From CAWDMC01 sp963803295 (lineage in GTDB: Bacteria > Acidobacteriota > Terriglobia > UBA7540): a stretch of DNA of 64,000 nucleotides. The translations under genes and the position numbers were made by a program. Shown piece after piece: positions 42,652 to 53,027 of this stretch; the stretch's first letter is position 1, and the number at the start of each line of letters is the position of its first letter. The notes beneath the pieces are model-generated. The model made no database searches and had not been told where the DNA came from. It saw nothing but the letters and a program-made list of their open reading frames with translations. The stretch covers positions 372,001-436,000 of the forward strand of contig CAWDMC010000022.1 in NCBI GenBank assembly GCA_963803295.1, written 5' to 3'.

Positions 42652-45141
42652 CTATTGTGGCGTAGTGAACTCTGACGCCTGCCAGGGCACCTCCGCCAAG
42701 GCCGGCCAGGGCACGTACACTTTTCCAAAGTCCACTGGCTGGACATAGTCGCGACCGTGGTGGAAATTGTCGATGTTCCGCATCAATTGCACCGTTAACT
42801 CCGTGCCTGTCAGCATGAACACGTTGATACGATAAAGAACGCCGAGGTCCGATGGATGGTCGATGATTTCGGACCATTTCTCCGCCATGGTCTTAGCCTT
42901 GGCTTGCGTCGCTTCGAACTCTTTCAAGGTCGCGTCGAGACGTCCCACAAACTCTTGATTCTCACCCTGCCCCGGTTTTAACCGAAAAGCTGCGTCCAAA
43001 TCGATGTAAGCTTGGTTCCAACTGATCAGAGTCTCCAGATGCAGGATATAAGCCTCGGTGCGGTTAATGAGAAACGCCAGATAGGGCTGAGAGCGCGGCG
43101 CTGCTTGCGCTTGGGCGCCTTTCAGACCGGCAAGGGCCCCCTGCAGTTTCTGAATGCTCCCCTTGTACAGGTCGATCTTGTCGTAGGCATGACTGAGGAA
43201 CGGCGCCCAGCCGGCAAATCGAGGACCGGAGAAGGGGTCGGCCTGTTTGGAATATTCGTGAGCGATACTCAACTCTTCCGGTGGTCCACAGCAGGGGAAA
43301 TTCGTGCCCCCGACCCACCTCATGTACTCCTCGTTATTCTCCAGCGTCCGGAAAGCATTCTCCATCTCCGGCGCTGCCTTTTCGCCAAAGATCCGGCGGG
43401 AGTAATCCGCGTAAAACTGCGATGGTGTCAGGTGCGGATTCCATTCTCCGTCCGCCATGTACTTGGTGTTGGTTTCCGTGCCGCGCGCCCGGTTCATCTG
43501 CGAATCGAATCCGGCCAGCCCATACTTCAGTCCTCCTTCTAACACCTGGTCCTTGTAGTAAAGGCCGACGTTGAATTGCATTCCCAACATGTCCGAATCA
43601 TCGTCAATCCGATTGCTCAGCGTGGCCTCCCGGCCTGGCATTTCACCAAACATCTCCATGGGAACACCGGTCGGCGTCCAGATGGCCTGCGACTCCATGT
43701 CGCTGAAAGGAACCGACGCGGGGAACATCTTTTGCAGATAACGAGCCAGGTAAAGCCGTCCGAGGCCGCCAATACCAAGCTTGGCGTTGGGCGCAAGCCT
43801 GTCACGCGCCTTCAAGAAGCTCTGAATGAAATAGAGGGAACCGGCGTTCGAATCAACTACGGTAGCATTGTCCTGAGCGATGTCGCCGGTAAAGGGTATC
43901 CGTGCGTCACTTTCTCCCGGATACTGCGAGCGGAGGTTGAGATAGAAATCCATACCCTTCTTGCTCGTGTTGCAGACCGGGTAGGCCTCTGGAAGATAGA
44001 GATAGTACCCCTCTGCATCGGGGTAGGTGGCGACCAGGCTCTTTAACCGGCTCTCATTCAACTCTAATGACACGGGATTATCCGGACAAATGAAGGTGCC
44101 GAAAATGGGATGAAAGGGCTGGGTGAGAGTCCGCGTTGTGTACCGCGCCAGGTTCGGTACGACCGAGGTGGCGTCAATATCCAGCCAGACCTTGATCTTG
44201 CGGCTCGCGGCATACTTAATGATTTCGCGCATGTAATCCTGAGCTGCGGAGAACGCGTCCTCGTTGCTTTCAATGTGCTGAAACTCCGGCGGAGCCAGCC
44301 GGGGATACACACCGGCCTGCTTGAAATGCTCCTGTCCAACCACCATGTCGGTTGTCTTATACGATCCGAAGTCCCGGGCCCACAGAACGTATCCGGTTTC
44401 CTTGGTGGCGACATCTCCCATCCATTTCACCTCACCGTGGTAGTCGTATTTCAGCCACGGCTCGTAGGGAAACCAAAAAACCTGGAGGTAATTCATTTTC
44501 ATTTTGGCCATCTGATCCAGGAACTTCCGCTCGTCGTCCAGGGACATAATGGAACGGTTGGGATAGATGAAGGAGACAAGATAGCCACGACGCCAGAACG
44601 CCGGCTCACTGCGTATGTCAAAGTCGCGCAGTTCCCAATCGAGCTTCTTCTCAGGTAAGATGTCTCCCGTCAGCAGGAAGACCGCGCCGTAGCGCTCGAG
44701 CAAGTCGTACGCGGCGTACATCGTGGCCGCGTCGCTATTCCCTCCAACGATCAAAGCCCGCCGGCCTCCCAACCGGATGGTCCGCAACACAAACCCATCG
44801 GCTTTGAGATTCTCGAAGTTTGCCATTCGCTTCGAGACCCCTTCCTGAACTAATGAGTTTTCCTGCGGCCCGCCGACCAACACCCAGGCAAGATTCCTGG
44901 GCTGCCGCTGTGCCTCTTCTGGGCTCACGACCTCGAGTCGCGCACCGCTAAAAGTCTGAATATATTTTTGTAGCTCACCAGCCACGAAGCGGTTGAACTC
45001 GCCGGTTCCCGCCACAATCACGGCTTGCGCTTTGCCGCCGGAAACAAGTGATCCACCGGGCGCCGCCGCAGAAGCGCAGGTAATTGAAATCAGGCAAAAG
45101 GTTACTAAGGCGCCAAGTCGTCGAGACAACTTCCGCATCAT
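42652..45141 (-). CDS. Large secreted alpha-glucuronidase-like/uncharacterised glycoside hydrolase
   Basis: The 829-residue protein has a signal peptide (LGALVTFCLISITCASA) and an N-terminal alpha/beta domain like those of GH20/GH67/GH115 enzymes (FVAGELQKYIQTFSGARLEV, LIVGGNSDAATMYAAYDLLE). A barrel region follows (MKMNYLQVFWFPYEPWLKYD, IKVWLDIDATSVVPNLARYT). The long helical C-terminus ends PWQASEFTTPQ. Catalytic residues cannot be named with confidence. A role in removing uronic acid or deoxy-sugar groups outside the cytoplasm is inferred from its operon with rhamnulokinase and another hydrolase. Start ATG follows GAGGAGGTAAC. It may define a family of unknown activity. Confidence 0.65.
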   Translation of the reverse strand: MMRKLSRRLGALVTFCLISITCASAAAPGGSLVSGGKAQAVIVAGTGEFNRFVAGELQKYIQTFSGARLEVVSPEEAQRQPRNLAWVLVGGPQENSLVQEGVSKRMANFENLKADGFVLRTIRLGGRRALIVGGNSDAATMYAAYDLLERYGAVFLLTGDILPEKKLDWELRDFDIRSEPAFWRRGYLVSFIYPNRSIMSLDDERKFLDQMAKMKMNYLQVFWFPYEPWLKYDYHGEVKWMGDVATKETGYVLWARDFGSYKTTDMVVGQEHFKQAGVYPRLAPPEFQHIESNEDAFSAAQDYMREIIKYAASRKIKVWLDIDATSVVPNLARYTTRTLTQPFHPIFGTFICPDNPVSLELNESRLKSLVATYPDAEGYYLYLPEAYPVCNTSKKGMDFYLNLRSQYPGESDARIPFTGDIAQDNATVVDSNAGSLYFIQSFLKARDRLAPNAKLGIGGLGRLYLARYLQKMFPASVPFSDMESQAIWTPTGVPMEMFGEMPGREATLSNRIDDDSDMLGMQFNVGLYYKDQVLEGGLKYGLAGFDSQMNRARGTETNTKYMADGEWNPHLTPSQFYADYSRRIFGEKAAPEMENAFRTLENNEEYMRWVGGTNFPCCGPPEELSIAHEYSKQADPFSGPRFAGWAPFLSHAYDKIDLYKGSIQKLQGALAGLKGAQAQAAPRSQPYLAFLINRTEAYILHLETLISWNQAYIDLDAAFRLKPGQGENQEFVGRLDATLKEFEATQAKAKTMAEKWSEIIDHPSDLGVLYRINVFMLTGTELTVQLMRNIDNFHHGRDYVQPVDFGKVYVPWPALAEVPWQASEFTTPQ

Positions 45142-45240
45142 GTTACCTCCTCGTGAGATTCATTGACGTTCGAGCTCGAACGCGGACCTCATCGCGCCAC
45201 CTGAAGGCCTTTAGCAAGGTTCGATCGGGACGACGTCCTA

Positions 45241-47409
45241 TCAGCCGGTCACGGAAGTCACCGAAAGCACGACACAACTCTGGGGCGGAACCTCCCACGA
45301 GACTTCTTCCCCAATATTCGCGTGCTGCCTGGCCGTCGAGAGGGGATAGGTGGGAACAACGTCGAAACGCGTTCCCCGCGTTAACCCGACGCTCTCCTCA
45401 TCCAGCCGAAACCTTCCCCGGACCGGTGTCGGATTGGGATTGAAGAGAAAAATCAATCCCCTGTCCCCAATGATGTGGGCACTCCCATCCACCTTCCCTG
45501 CTTCCGGCCATTGAAGCAGGTCTTTTCGCACCTTCAAATAACCAATCTGTTGCTGGCCCCAATCCAGCCACTTTCTTATCGCCGCCTTGTCATTAGCGGG
45601 GATCCCCGCCTTGGTGGGAAGATAGTACAACTGGTTCGGTGAGCAGGACAGGGCGCTGAGCATCACATAATCAATCTTCTCGCTCGGCCAATCAGGACCC
45701 TTCATGCTTTTGGGGGCGGCGAATACCAAAGGCTGGTCCATGTAGTGCGGAAAAAACTGATAATGGACTCGGACGCGAGACCACCGGCGAAGCTTGTCGC
45801 CCATTGTCACGTTGATGGGCTGCTTGCCCATTCCCGGCAGTGGCGTCGGAGTTCCCATCTCATCGAGCGTGAAAACGCCGTCTGCGCCCCGGTTAGACCA
45901 TATGCCCAAATCCATCGGCGGACGGCACATGGGACCGAGGAAGGCACTTGGGCACTGCTCCCGGATCGTCGCCATCATGCGATTGAGGGCCCGCTCGCAG
46001 CCGTAGTTGGAATCCCCCGGCAGATGATCGTGCTGATCGGAGGGGCAGTTGACGGGCACTACAGCTCCCCCGCCGCCAAAGAAGTCCCCGTCCATCACCC
46101 ACCCCGAAAAGTAGCCGGTGCGCAAGCCTTCAAGCTGGATGCGCATCAGCCAGTCGAAGAACGGCTTGTTCGCAATGCAGTTGCCCTTAACAAATTCCTT
46201 GATATCCCAACCCGTGATGGCCTTTCCAGAAACGTTTTGTCCGTTCGGAAACATGGTCCAATCGGGCCGGTCAGACCGAAGCGGCCGCCCGCCGATCTCC
46301 CTCCCGTTCACATACTTCGACCAGGGGTTCGTGTTGTTCATGGTGGGCCAGAACACCACTTTCACTTTTTCCATGGCAGCGTGATCGAGTAGTTTCTTGA
46401 CCAATGCACCAGGTTGGTAGTGGTCTTCCGGTCCCAGAGCGTTGATTCCTTCTGTCTCGCCGCTCCAGGGATGGCTGTCCGTCATCCAGTCGACCCCGCA
46501 CTCCGCCAGGAAATCAAGCGACCGCATGTCGCCTTCCACCTGTACGCCGGTCCGATATGTTCCTTGTTCGAATTCACACCACCACCCACAGGCCATGGGC
46601 ACCAGGCCGTGGCGCGGCGGACCCATGATGGCCGAAGTCATAGCCACCATCGCCGCCGATTCCGCGGTTAAGGGCAGATCAGCGTCCTCTTTCTCTGCGG
46701 TACGCTTTTTGTAGACCCCAAGGTAGACAGGTTCCGAAGCCAGTTGCTCCTTCGCCTTCACCCTCAGACTCGGTTGGTAGCCCAGGGTAACCGTTCCGTT
46801 CCCGTCCAGTGAAGACGCATCGAACGGAAGCTCGACCCCAAGAAATATCCCGCCTTTCTCCGTTCGCCCAAAATAAGTGACGTTCTTCAGGTAAGGATAC
46901 TTGACCATTTTCAGATCCGTCCCTGAGAAACCCAGCTTGCTCACCACCAGGGTTTTCAAACGAAAGGCGGACGGAGAATCGACTGCCAGTTGCTTCTCCA
47001 TGAAGTGATTCTTGTCGCCCAGCTTGTAACTGACGGCCACTTGCCGGCCGTCGGATTCGTAGGTCGCTTCCACGACCTCCGGCGACGGCTTCTGCAAGGA
47101 CTTAAGGCGCATATTCCCGGGCGACAAGCTGAACTCCTGCGCCGCGACCTCAAAATCGTCTCCGTGCACTCGCAGGTTTTCACCGCTCAGCTTGTTTTGA
47201 ACGCCGGTCAACAAGCCGGTTTCCCTGTCAAAGGCCAGGTGAAGACTTTCACTCTCCAATGTCGGTCCAATGTGCTCGCTGCGGGCGCAATCGCTAGTGA
47301 GATTAGCAGCCACCAGCGTCAAACCGCCCGCACCTAGTCGCGTAACGAAAGTGCGGCGCCCGAGTTTTCCACGTCCTGACTTCGTAGGCCACCCCCCAAG
47401 GAAAGGCAC
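45241..47409 (-). CDS. Tat-exported GH36/melibiase-like hydrolase
   Basis: The 722-residue protein begins with a twin-arginine signal (GRRTFVTRLGAGGLTLVAAN) after a GTG start without a clear ribosome-binding site. An N-terminal beta-supersandwich (40-260) leads into a barrel with GWWCEFEQ at about 275, a His/Asp region (MTDSHPWSG), NNTNPWSKY at about 358 and WVMDGDFFGGGG (Asp440/Asp442), the likely nucleophile strand of a clan GH-D enzyme. A short C-terminal sandwich closes it. GH-D enzymes cleave alpha-galactosides and related bonds; the substrate cannot be fixed. It sits between rhaB (158 nt upstream) and the alpha-glucuronidase-like gene, all on the minus strand. Confidence 0.72.
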   Translation of the reverse strand: MPFLGGWPTKSGRGKLGRRTFVTRLGAGGLTLVAANLTSDCARSEHIGPTLESESLHLAFDRETGLLTGVQNKLSGENLRVHGDDFEVAAQEFSLSPGNMRLKSLQKPSPEVVEATYESDGRQVAVSYKLGDKNHFMEKQLAVDSPSAFRLKTLVVSKLGFSGTDLKMVKYPYLKNVTYFGRTEKGGIFLGVELPFDASSLDGNGTVTLGYQPSLRVKAKEQLASEPVYLGVYKKRTAEKEDADLPLTAESAAMVAMTSAIMGPPRHGLVPMACGWWCEFEQGTYRTGVQVEGDMRSLDFLAECGVDWMTDSHPWSGETEGINALGPEDHYQPGALVKKLLDHAAMEKVKVVFWPTMNNTNPWSKYVNGREIGGRPLRSDRPDWTMFPNGQNVSGKAITGWDIKEFVKGNCIANKPFFDWLMRIQLEGLRTGYFSGWVMDGDFFGGGGAVVPVNCPSDQHDHLPGDSNYGCERALNRMMATIREQCPSAFLGPMCRPPMDLGIWSNRGADGVFTLDEMGTPTPLPGMGKQPINVTMGDKLRRWSRVRVHYQFFPHYMDQPLVFAAPKSMKGPDWPSEKIDYVMLSALSCSPNQLYYLPTKAGIPANDKAAIRKWLDWGQQQIGYLKVRKDLLQWPEAGKVDGSAHIIGDRGLIFLFNPNPTPVRGRFRLDEESVGLTRGTRFDVVPTYPLSTARQHANIGEEVSWEVPPQSCVVLSVTSVTG

Positions 47410-47566
47410 TTATTCGACTGAAGATGTCCATTTCGATCTGGTGCCGACCGGCAATATACATCCGGCCGCCTTCGTATTCAATACTTGGATCAGTCCTCAT
47501 CGAAGCATAGCGCGAGCGGTGCGCCAGTACGCTCACCGGCGCATCCCGCGGGGCGCCCGGCCCGGC

Positions 47567-49051
47567 CTAACCTTTGGCTGTCTCCACAACCCGAAGGTAC
47601 CTGGCATAGCAATCCTCCCAGATGGCGGAATCCCTGGGTTCGTACTGCGCCAAGGCACTTGAGCGGTGAATGACCTCCCGGACTTCACCGGGCGAGGCGA
47701 GATAGCCACGCGCCACAGCCTGGGTGAGGACATTGCCGGCCATCGTGGCTTCAGCCGGCCCAGCTTGGATAGAAATGCCAGTGGCATTCGCCGTACTCTG
47801 ACAGAGCAAAGCATTGGAAGAGCCACCGCCCACAACGTACATGACGTCGAAGTGTTTCCCCACCATGACCGAGAGTTGATCCAAGGCTTGCCGGTAGGCT
47901 AGGGCAAGACTGTCGAGGATACAGCGTGTTACTTCTCCCGGCTCTCCGGGCTCAGGCTGGCCCGTCTGGCGGCAGTAACTACGGATCGCCAGTAGCATGT
48001 CATCAGGAGCAAAGAAGCACGCGTGACTTGGATCGATTAGCGACGCCGATACGGGCAACTGTAACGCAAGCTGGCCTAGCTCATGATAAGAATAGTTCGC
48101 ACCCTGAGCCTGCCAGGCGCGGCGCGACTGCTGAAGCAGCCAGAGTCCTGCCCCGAAGTTACGGCAGAAGAAGAAGCTCCCAAGAGTCAACTCGTTCGCA
48201 AATCCCGCTGAGAATGCGGCCGGAGTATTGATCATCCGGGACGTAAGTGCCCCCAAAACTGACCATGTCCCTGAACTTAAGAAGGCCCAGTGGTCCCCCT
48301 TCCCGGGTACGCCGGCCACGGCGGAACTCGTATCGTGAGTGCACGGAGCGATCACCAAAGCATGTTTGAGACCCGAGTCCATGGCTACGGACCCCGTCAG
48401 TTCACCGAGCACTGTGCCGGAGTCCACCAGGGGCGGCATGATGGAAATCGGCAGGTCGAAGTGCCGGAAGATCTCCTCCGACCAAGCGCCGCTCGGCGCC
48501 TCATAGAGCTGCGTCATCATTGCGGCACTGCGCTCGCAACGCTTCTCGCCGGTTAGGAAGTAGCCGAGCAGATCCGGCATCAATAACAGCGAGGCGGCGC
48601 TGGCAAGGAGTGGGCTCTTCTTCGAGCGCAATGAAAACAACTGCCCCACGGTCTGCATCGTCGCAAAAGGAAGACCGGTGCGCTCATAAAGCTCTGCAGC
48701 AGGAATCCGCCGCGCCATCTCTTCATCGAGGCCCTCGGTGCGCCGATCACGGTAGTGGACCGGATTCTGCAGCAGCGTCCCGTCTGCGGCAAGGAGCCCA
48801 AAGTCAACGCCCCAGGTATCGATGCCGATGCCTTCGACCGAATCACCGAATCGCGCCGAGTATATCTTCAGAGCCTTGAGCACGTTGTTGTAAAGCGCCA
48901 GCACATCCCAGTAAATCGTATTGTCGGCCTTTACCGGTTCATTGGCAAAGCGGTGGATTTCTTCCAAAGAAAGCCGCCCTTCGGCCAGAGTGCCGACCGC
49001 GGCTCGCCCACTTTCGGCGCCCAAATCAATGGCTAGGAAGCGTCTGCTCAT
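47567..49051 (-). CDS. rhaB: Rhamnulokinase (FGGY carbohydrate kinase)
   Basis: The 494-residue enzyme follows RhaB: AIDLGAESGRAAVG at the N-terminus (phosphate loop), VEGIGIDTWGVDFGLLAADG, HYRDRRTEGLDEEM, ERTGLPFATMQTVGQLF, then VIAPCTHDTSSAVAGVP and SSGTWSVLG, ending with MYVVGGGSSNALLCQSTANA. It phosphorylates L-rhamnulose to rhamnulose 1-phosphate in the cytoplasm. Length is as expected. The ATG at 49051 is preferred by alignment although a second ATG lies 9 nt upstream and no strong ribosome-binding site is seen. It is the first gene of the operon rhaB, GH36-like, alpha-glucuronidase-like. A kinase beside secreted hydrolases ties sugar release to catabolism. Confidence 0.93.
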   Translation of the reverse strand: MSRRFLAIDLGAESGRAAVGTLAEGRLSLEEIHRFANEPVKADNTIYWDVLALYNNVLKALKIYSARFGDSVEGIGIDTWGVDFGLLAADGTLLQNPVHYRDRRTEGLDEEMARRIPAAELYERTGLPFATMQTVGQLFSLRSKKSPLLASAASLLLMPDLLGYFLTGEKRCERSAAMMTQLYEAPSGAWSEEIFRHFDLPISIMPPLVDSGTVLGELTGSVAMDSGLKHALVIAPCTHDTSSAVAGVPGKGDHWAFLSSGTWSVLGALTSRMINTPAAFSAGFANELTLGSFFFCRNFGAGLWLLQQSRRAWQAQGANYSYHELGQLALQLPVSASLIDPSHACFFAPDDMLLAIRSYCRQTGQPEPGEPGEVTRCILDSLALAYRQALDQLSVMVGKHFDVMYVVGGGSSNALLCQSTANATGISIQAGPAEATMAGNVLTQAVARGYLASPGEVREVIHRSSALAQYEPRDSAIWEDCYARYLRVVETAKG

Positions 49052-49207
49052 AAGCGTCATCATCCCAGTAAGTACGCGTCGGAACACCGCGGCTCACGGT
49101 TCCTTGAACCGACCAACGCTCCGACCAAGTCGCTACAAACCTCAGTGCTGAAATTGCTCGCTCCCCTGCGGCCTCCCGCTCGGGGCGGTTCCCTTAAGGC
49201 TGGCACG

Positions 49208-49236
49208 TTCATACTAAAGGGGATTCTATTTGTCAA
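49208..49236 (-). promoter_or_regulatory. Promoter of rhaB operon
   Basis: On the minus strand -35 TTGACA (49236-49231), 17-nt spacer, -10 TATGAA (49213-49208), about 150 nt ahead of rhaB. The leader contains TACGCGTCG (49073-49081), the same 9-mer as one arm of the dyad before the receptor operon. The remaining part of 49052-49536 has no gene. Confidence 0.5.
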
Positions 49237-49536
49237 TCGTGATTTGGGAAGTTCAATTTACCTGACTCGAATTCTTGTCTCACGGATAGCGTCTGGCCTT
49301 TCGGCCGGCGAGCACCTCCGGACGGGAAGGTTGGCCAAATATGGCTTGTGCCACCGTGCTCAATCGGGTATAAGGCCTGTGAACGCGTAGATTAAATACG
49401 AGACCTGTGGCATGGCGAGACCCAGCTATAGTGCCGTGTCTGGCGCGTCTTTTCCAGGTCGTCGCAACCTCAATACTGTCCCACCTGGCCGTTGCTCGTG
49501 ATGTCGTGGGATAGGAGAGAATCACGGGAGAGCCCC

Positions 49537-51926
49537 ATGATCAAACGTCGCGATTTCCTGAGATCGGCCGCTCTCGCTGGCGTGAGCTTGACAGCCAACT
49601 TGCCCGGCCTCCCTTCCACGCAGACACCAAGTGGTCGTAATTTGTATGCAGATGTTACTGGCAGCCTGCCCCGAATTGGGAACGATCTCATAGAGTTAGT
49701 CTTTGACCTCAAATTCAATGGAGCGCTATCGAGCATAGTCGACAAGGCGAGTGGCTACCAGTTCATGCGCGATCCCAACGTGCCCCGATCGCTATTCCGC
49801 CTGGCCCTCAGACGCGGGAGAGGGGGCGATATCCAATGGTTCGATAGCCGAGACGCTGGCACTGTTCACGTGTCAAGAATTGATCAACCCCAGGGCACCT
49901 CGCTTGCCTTCGAGGCAAGGTCCTTTCCGAAGCGCAGTCTCACCGTTACGGTAGAAGTGGCGCTGCGCGATGGTTCTAGCCTCAGCACTTGGCACATGAG
50001 CGTAGCGGGACTCGACCAGGGGGAGGCAGTCTATCAGTTGACCTGCCCAATCATGAGCGGAGTTATGAAAATGGGTGAGAGCGTTCCCGGAGAGGCGTTG
50101 GTGGTTCCCCGTCATGGCGAGGGATTTGTTTTTCGAAATCCGTACCCTATTGTGGATCATCTGCCGCTCAAAGCGGGGGTGGGCCCCGATACCCCTCAAG
50201 TGGGCACGGGGGAGATTCACGGCAGGTATCCGGGCTCGTTCCCGATGCAGTTCATGCTCTACATCAATGATCAAGCCGGTTTGTATCTGGCTTGCCACGA
50301 TAACAAGCAGAATGTCAAAGAATTCGATATCGGGAAAATGGCAGACTGGGGGCAAGCCCCGGTAATTTCTATCTCGCACTTCCCTGGAGAAGGAATAGGG
50401 CAGAATGTCAAGACAGACTACGAGACTGTCGTCGGCGTCTTTCATGGCGATTGGTACGATGGCGCGGACATTTACAAGACCTGGGCGACCCGGCAGTGGT
50501 GGTGCGCCAAGAAGTTGTGGGACCGCGATATTGCCGATTGGATGCGAACGGGGGTAGGCGTGTTCCAGATGTCGAACTACCATATTCCCATCCTCAAACT
50601 GAATCACCCCGTTTCCCAGATCGCAGATGTGGTGAATGGACTTTCCAAGGAAATTGGAGTGCCTCTCTTGGCGCTGATCTTTAATTTTGAAGGAGGTGGA
50701 GGTTGGACCGGGCCCGCAGGATTCTTCCCGCCCAGAGAGGGCGAGGCGGCCTTCAGGGAGGGGCTAAGGCGTTTGCGCGAAGCCGGCAACTACGGATTCG
50801 TCTATATGCCGGGAGGCAATTGGTACATCGAGATTTCGACCTACTCGCCGCCGTTCAACAGCTGGCCCCAGTTTGAGAAGGAAGGAAGACCGAACGGCAT
50901 AATGGATGCAAAAGGCGAAGTGCCGATCGCCAAGTACTATGGCGGTTGGCAGTCCGCCCGACTATGTCCGCAAACGGAATTCACAAAACAAACCAGCTTC
51001 AGCTTGATCTTAGGATCTCTGGAGCGGGGCTGTACTGTTGTCCAGATTGACAATTTCCCGATTTCCACGGCAGAAGCTTGCTACAACCCAAAACATGGCC
51101 ACCCGCTGGGTTACGGCCCGTGGTGGTCGGAGGCTTGGAACGGAATCTTGGCGGAGGTACGCAAGCAAGCGAAACAGAGGGACTCGAATTGTGCTCTGAC
51201 GACAGAAGGCATTTCGGAGAACTTCATCTCGCATCTGGACATGTTCGATCAGCGTGCCGGGAACATGGAATATTTTGGGCATTGGCAGGCGGGGGATCCC
51301 ATGGGTGGAGAAACCATTCCCCTGTTCAGTTACGTTTACAGTCAATATATCGGCGCTATTTGGAGGCCTATCCGGAATGCAACCGTCCTGAGATACTCTA
51401 TTGGACGCGCAGCTTGGGCAAGTGCCTTGCCCATGGAGTAGTCCCGACGGGCGGGTGGTACTATCCGGAACCGAACGAGCTAAACCCGGTGACAATAAGT
51501 TTCTATAAAAAAGTAGTGCGTGCCGCGGCGAGAGGAGGTTGGAAGTATCTGATGTTTGGAAAGATGTTGCGCCCTCCAAAGATCGATGTCCCCCTGATTA
51601 CTGCCTCCTACCTGAAAATGAGCGCAGACGTCGATCATATGGATCCGGCTAACCGGCATGTGGTTAGGGACTACGCGGTGCAGCACTCTGCGTGGCGATC
51701 CAGGGACGGTCTGATTGGATACTTCTTCGCGAACGTTTCACAGGATCCCGTAGAGTTCGATGTGGAGCTTTCATCCTACTCCAAAGGAGTCGGCCTGTAT
51801 AACGTCACTAGCACAACGGAAGGCAGGCACATGACCTTGCTGAAACGCGTCCGGCTTCCGTCGAAATACCGGCTTAGTCTGGAAGCCCTCTCTGTAACCC
51901 TCGTCGAAGTGGAGGCGGTTTCGTAG
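49537..51926 (+). pseudogene. DUF6259-type secreted protein (putative glycoside hydrolase), frameshifted
   Basis: The first part (635 codons, 49537-51441) has a Tat signal (KRRDFLRSAALAGVSLTANL), a beta-sandwich region and a barrel with PPREGEAAFREGLRRLREAG, PQTEFTKQTSFSLILGSLER, CTVVQIDNFP and SNCALTTEGISENFISHLDM. This fits the DUF6259 group found with glycan-use genes. Near 51352 the reading shifts by one: the following frame gives RYLEAYPECNRPEILYWTRS, GVVPTGGWYYPEPNELNP and a C-terminal sandwich to 51926. Both frames are needed for a complete protein of about 795 residues, so a single indel has broken it. It is divergent to rhaB. Sequencing error is possible because only one lesion is present. 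Confidence 0.75.
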
Positions 51927-52233
51927 CACAAAGGCTCGGGCACGAGATTGTGAGGCTATCTGGAGAAGAGGAGTCGGAGAGGATCTCCTTCGAAAGAACA
52001 GATCGAATCGAACTTCTTGAACCCAGGGGGCAGCGATGTCAGATCTGCCAGAACTGCCTTATCAAAAAGCACGTCCGTTCCGATCCGACCCAATACGAGA
52101 CTTTCTGGCGGGATCGTCGCCGAGCAACCCTTCATCCACAGGAAGGAAACTGCGAATACGCAGCCCGGTCCCTGGCGAATTCCTAGTTTACGGCATAATT
52201 CCTGGGGTTAACCGTTCTTGCTAAGATGCTGAG
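51927..52233. other. Spacer without recognised features
   Basis: Some 300 nt between the DUF6259 gene and the transposase remnant carry only short frames with no family resemblance. Confidence 0.4.
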
Positions 52234-52873
52234 ATGCGCGAGCTCGTCATCCTTTTCGTTCATGCCATCGCCACGCTTGTCCGACTGCTGGGTCCGCGCG
52301 GCATCCGTTCGGTAGTCGCCGAGTCCGTTCTTGTCAAGCAACAACTCCTGATCCTCAGTCGTTCGCGGCAGCGGTCACCCAATCTCCGCACTTCAGATCG
52401 CTCGCGGGTGGCTTGCCCCCCCGCCTCATCTCTTCAGCCATCGTTCTGAAGCCTTCGACCCTCCTGAGCCTTCACCAGGCTCTCAGGAACCGAAAGTATC
52501 GCCTGCTCTTCTCATCCAAGCGCGCAAGTAAGCCCGGACCAAAGGGGCCCAACAAAGAGGTCATCGAAGCCGTTGTCCAAATGAAGCGGCGCAATCCCAC
52601 CTGGGGCTGTCCGCGAATTGCTCAACAGATTGCCCTGGCTTTTGACATCCCCAACGACAAAGACGTGGTTCGAAGGATTCTCGCCAGTCACTACCGACCG
52701 AAACGGGACTCCGGTGGTCCATCTTGTCTAACATTTCTGGGACACCTGAAGGGAAGCCTATGGAGTCTAGATATCTTCCGGTGCGAATCGGCCACGTTGG
52801 GACCCAACGGCACTTCCGGGGTAGGGCAATCTATCGCCAACTTGACCGCACTGTCCAACTTCCGTGTAGCGTG
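52234..52873 (+). pseudogene. Integrase-core transposase remnant (N-terminal part, frameshifted)
   Basis: The first frame starts MRELVILFVHAIATLVRLLG and GIRSVVAESVLVKQQLLIL. Near 52430 the text moves to another frame: SSAIVLKPSTLLSLHQALRN, KPGPKGPNKEVIEAVVQMKR, TWGCPRIAQQIALAF, and finally CLTFLGHLKGSLWSLDIFRC near 52780. This is the N-terminal third to half of a DDE (rve-type) transposase; the catalytic D-D-E core after 'WSLDIF' is mostly missing. I found no terminal inverted repeats. It marks an old insertion at the edge between the rhamnose locus and the right-hand accessory region. Confidence 0.75.
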
Positions 52874-52991
52874 ATCCAGACATTGACCCCGATGTTCCGC
52901 AAGCGCGCCGAAGCCTTCGAGGAGCCCCTGGAATCGAGGCTTATCGAAAGCCGGCTCGGCCACTATTGCCTTGGCCCGCCCAACATATGCC

Positions 52992-53021
52992 TTGACACGT
53001 ATATTCTATGTGGGGTATATG
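52992..53021 (+). promoter_or_regulatory. Promoter of ArsR operon, probably leaderless
   Basis: TTGACA (52992-52997), 18-nt spacer, TATATG (53016-53021). The expected start of transcription, 6-7 nt further, coincides with the ATG at 53028. CATAT/ATATG flanks form a loose dyad as in ArsR-type autoregulated promoters. Confidence 0.5.
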
Positions 53022-53027
53022 AATGTC

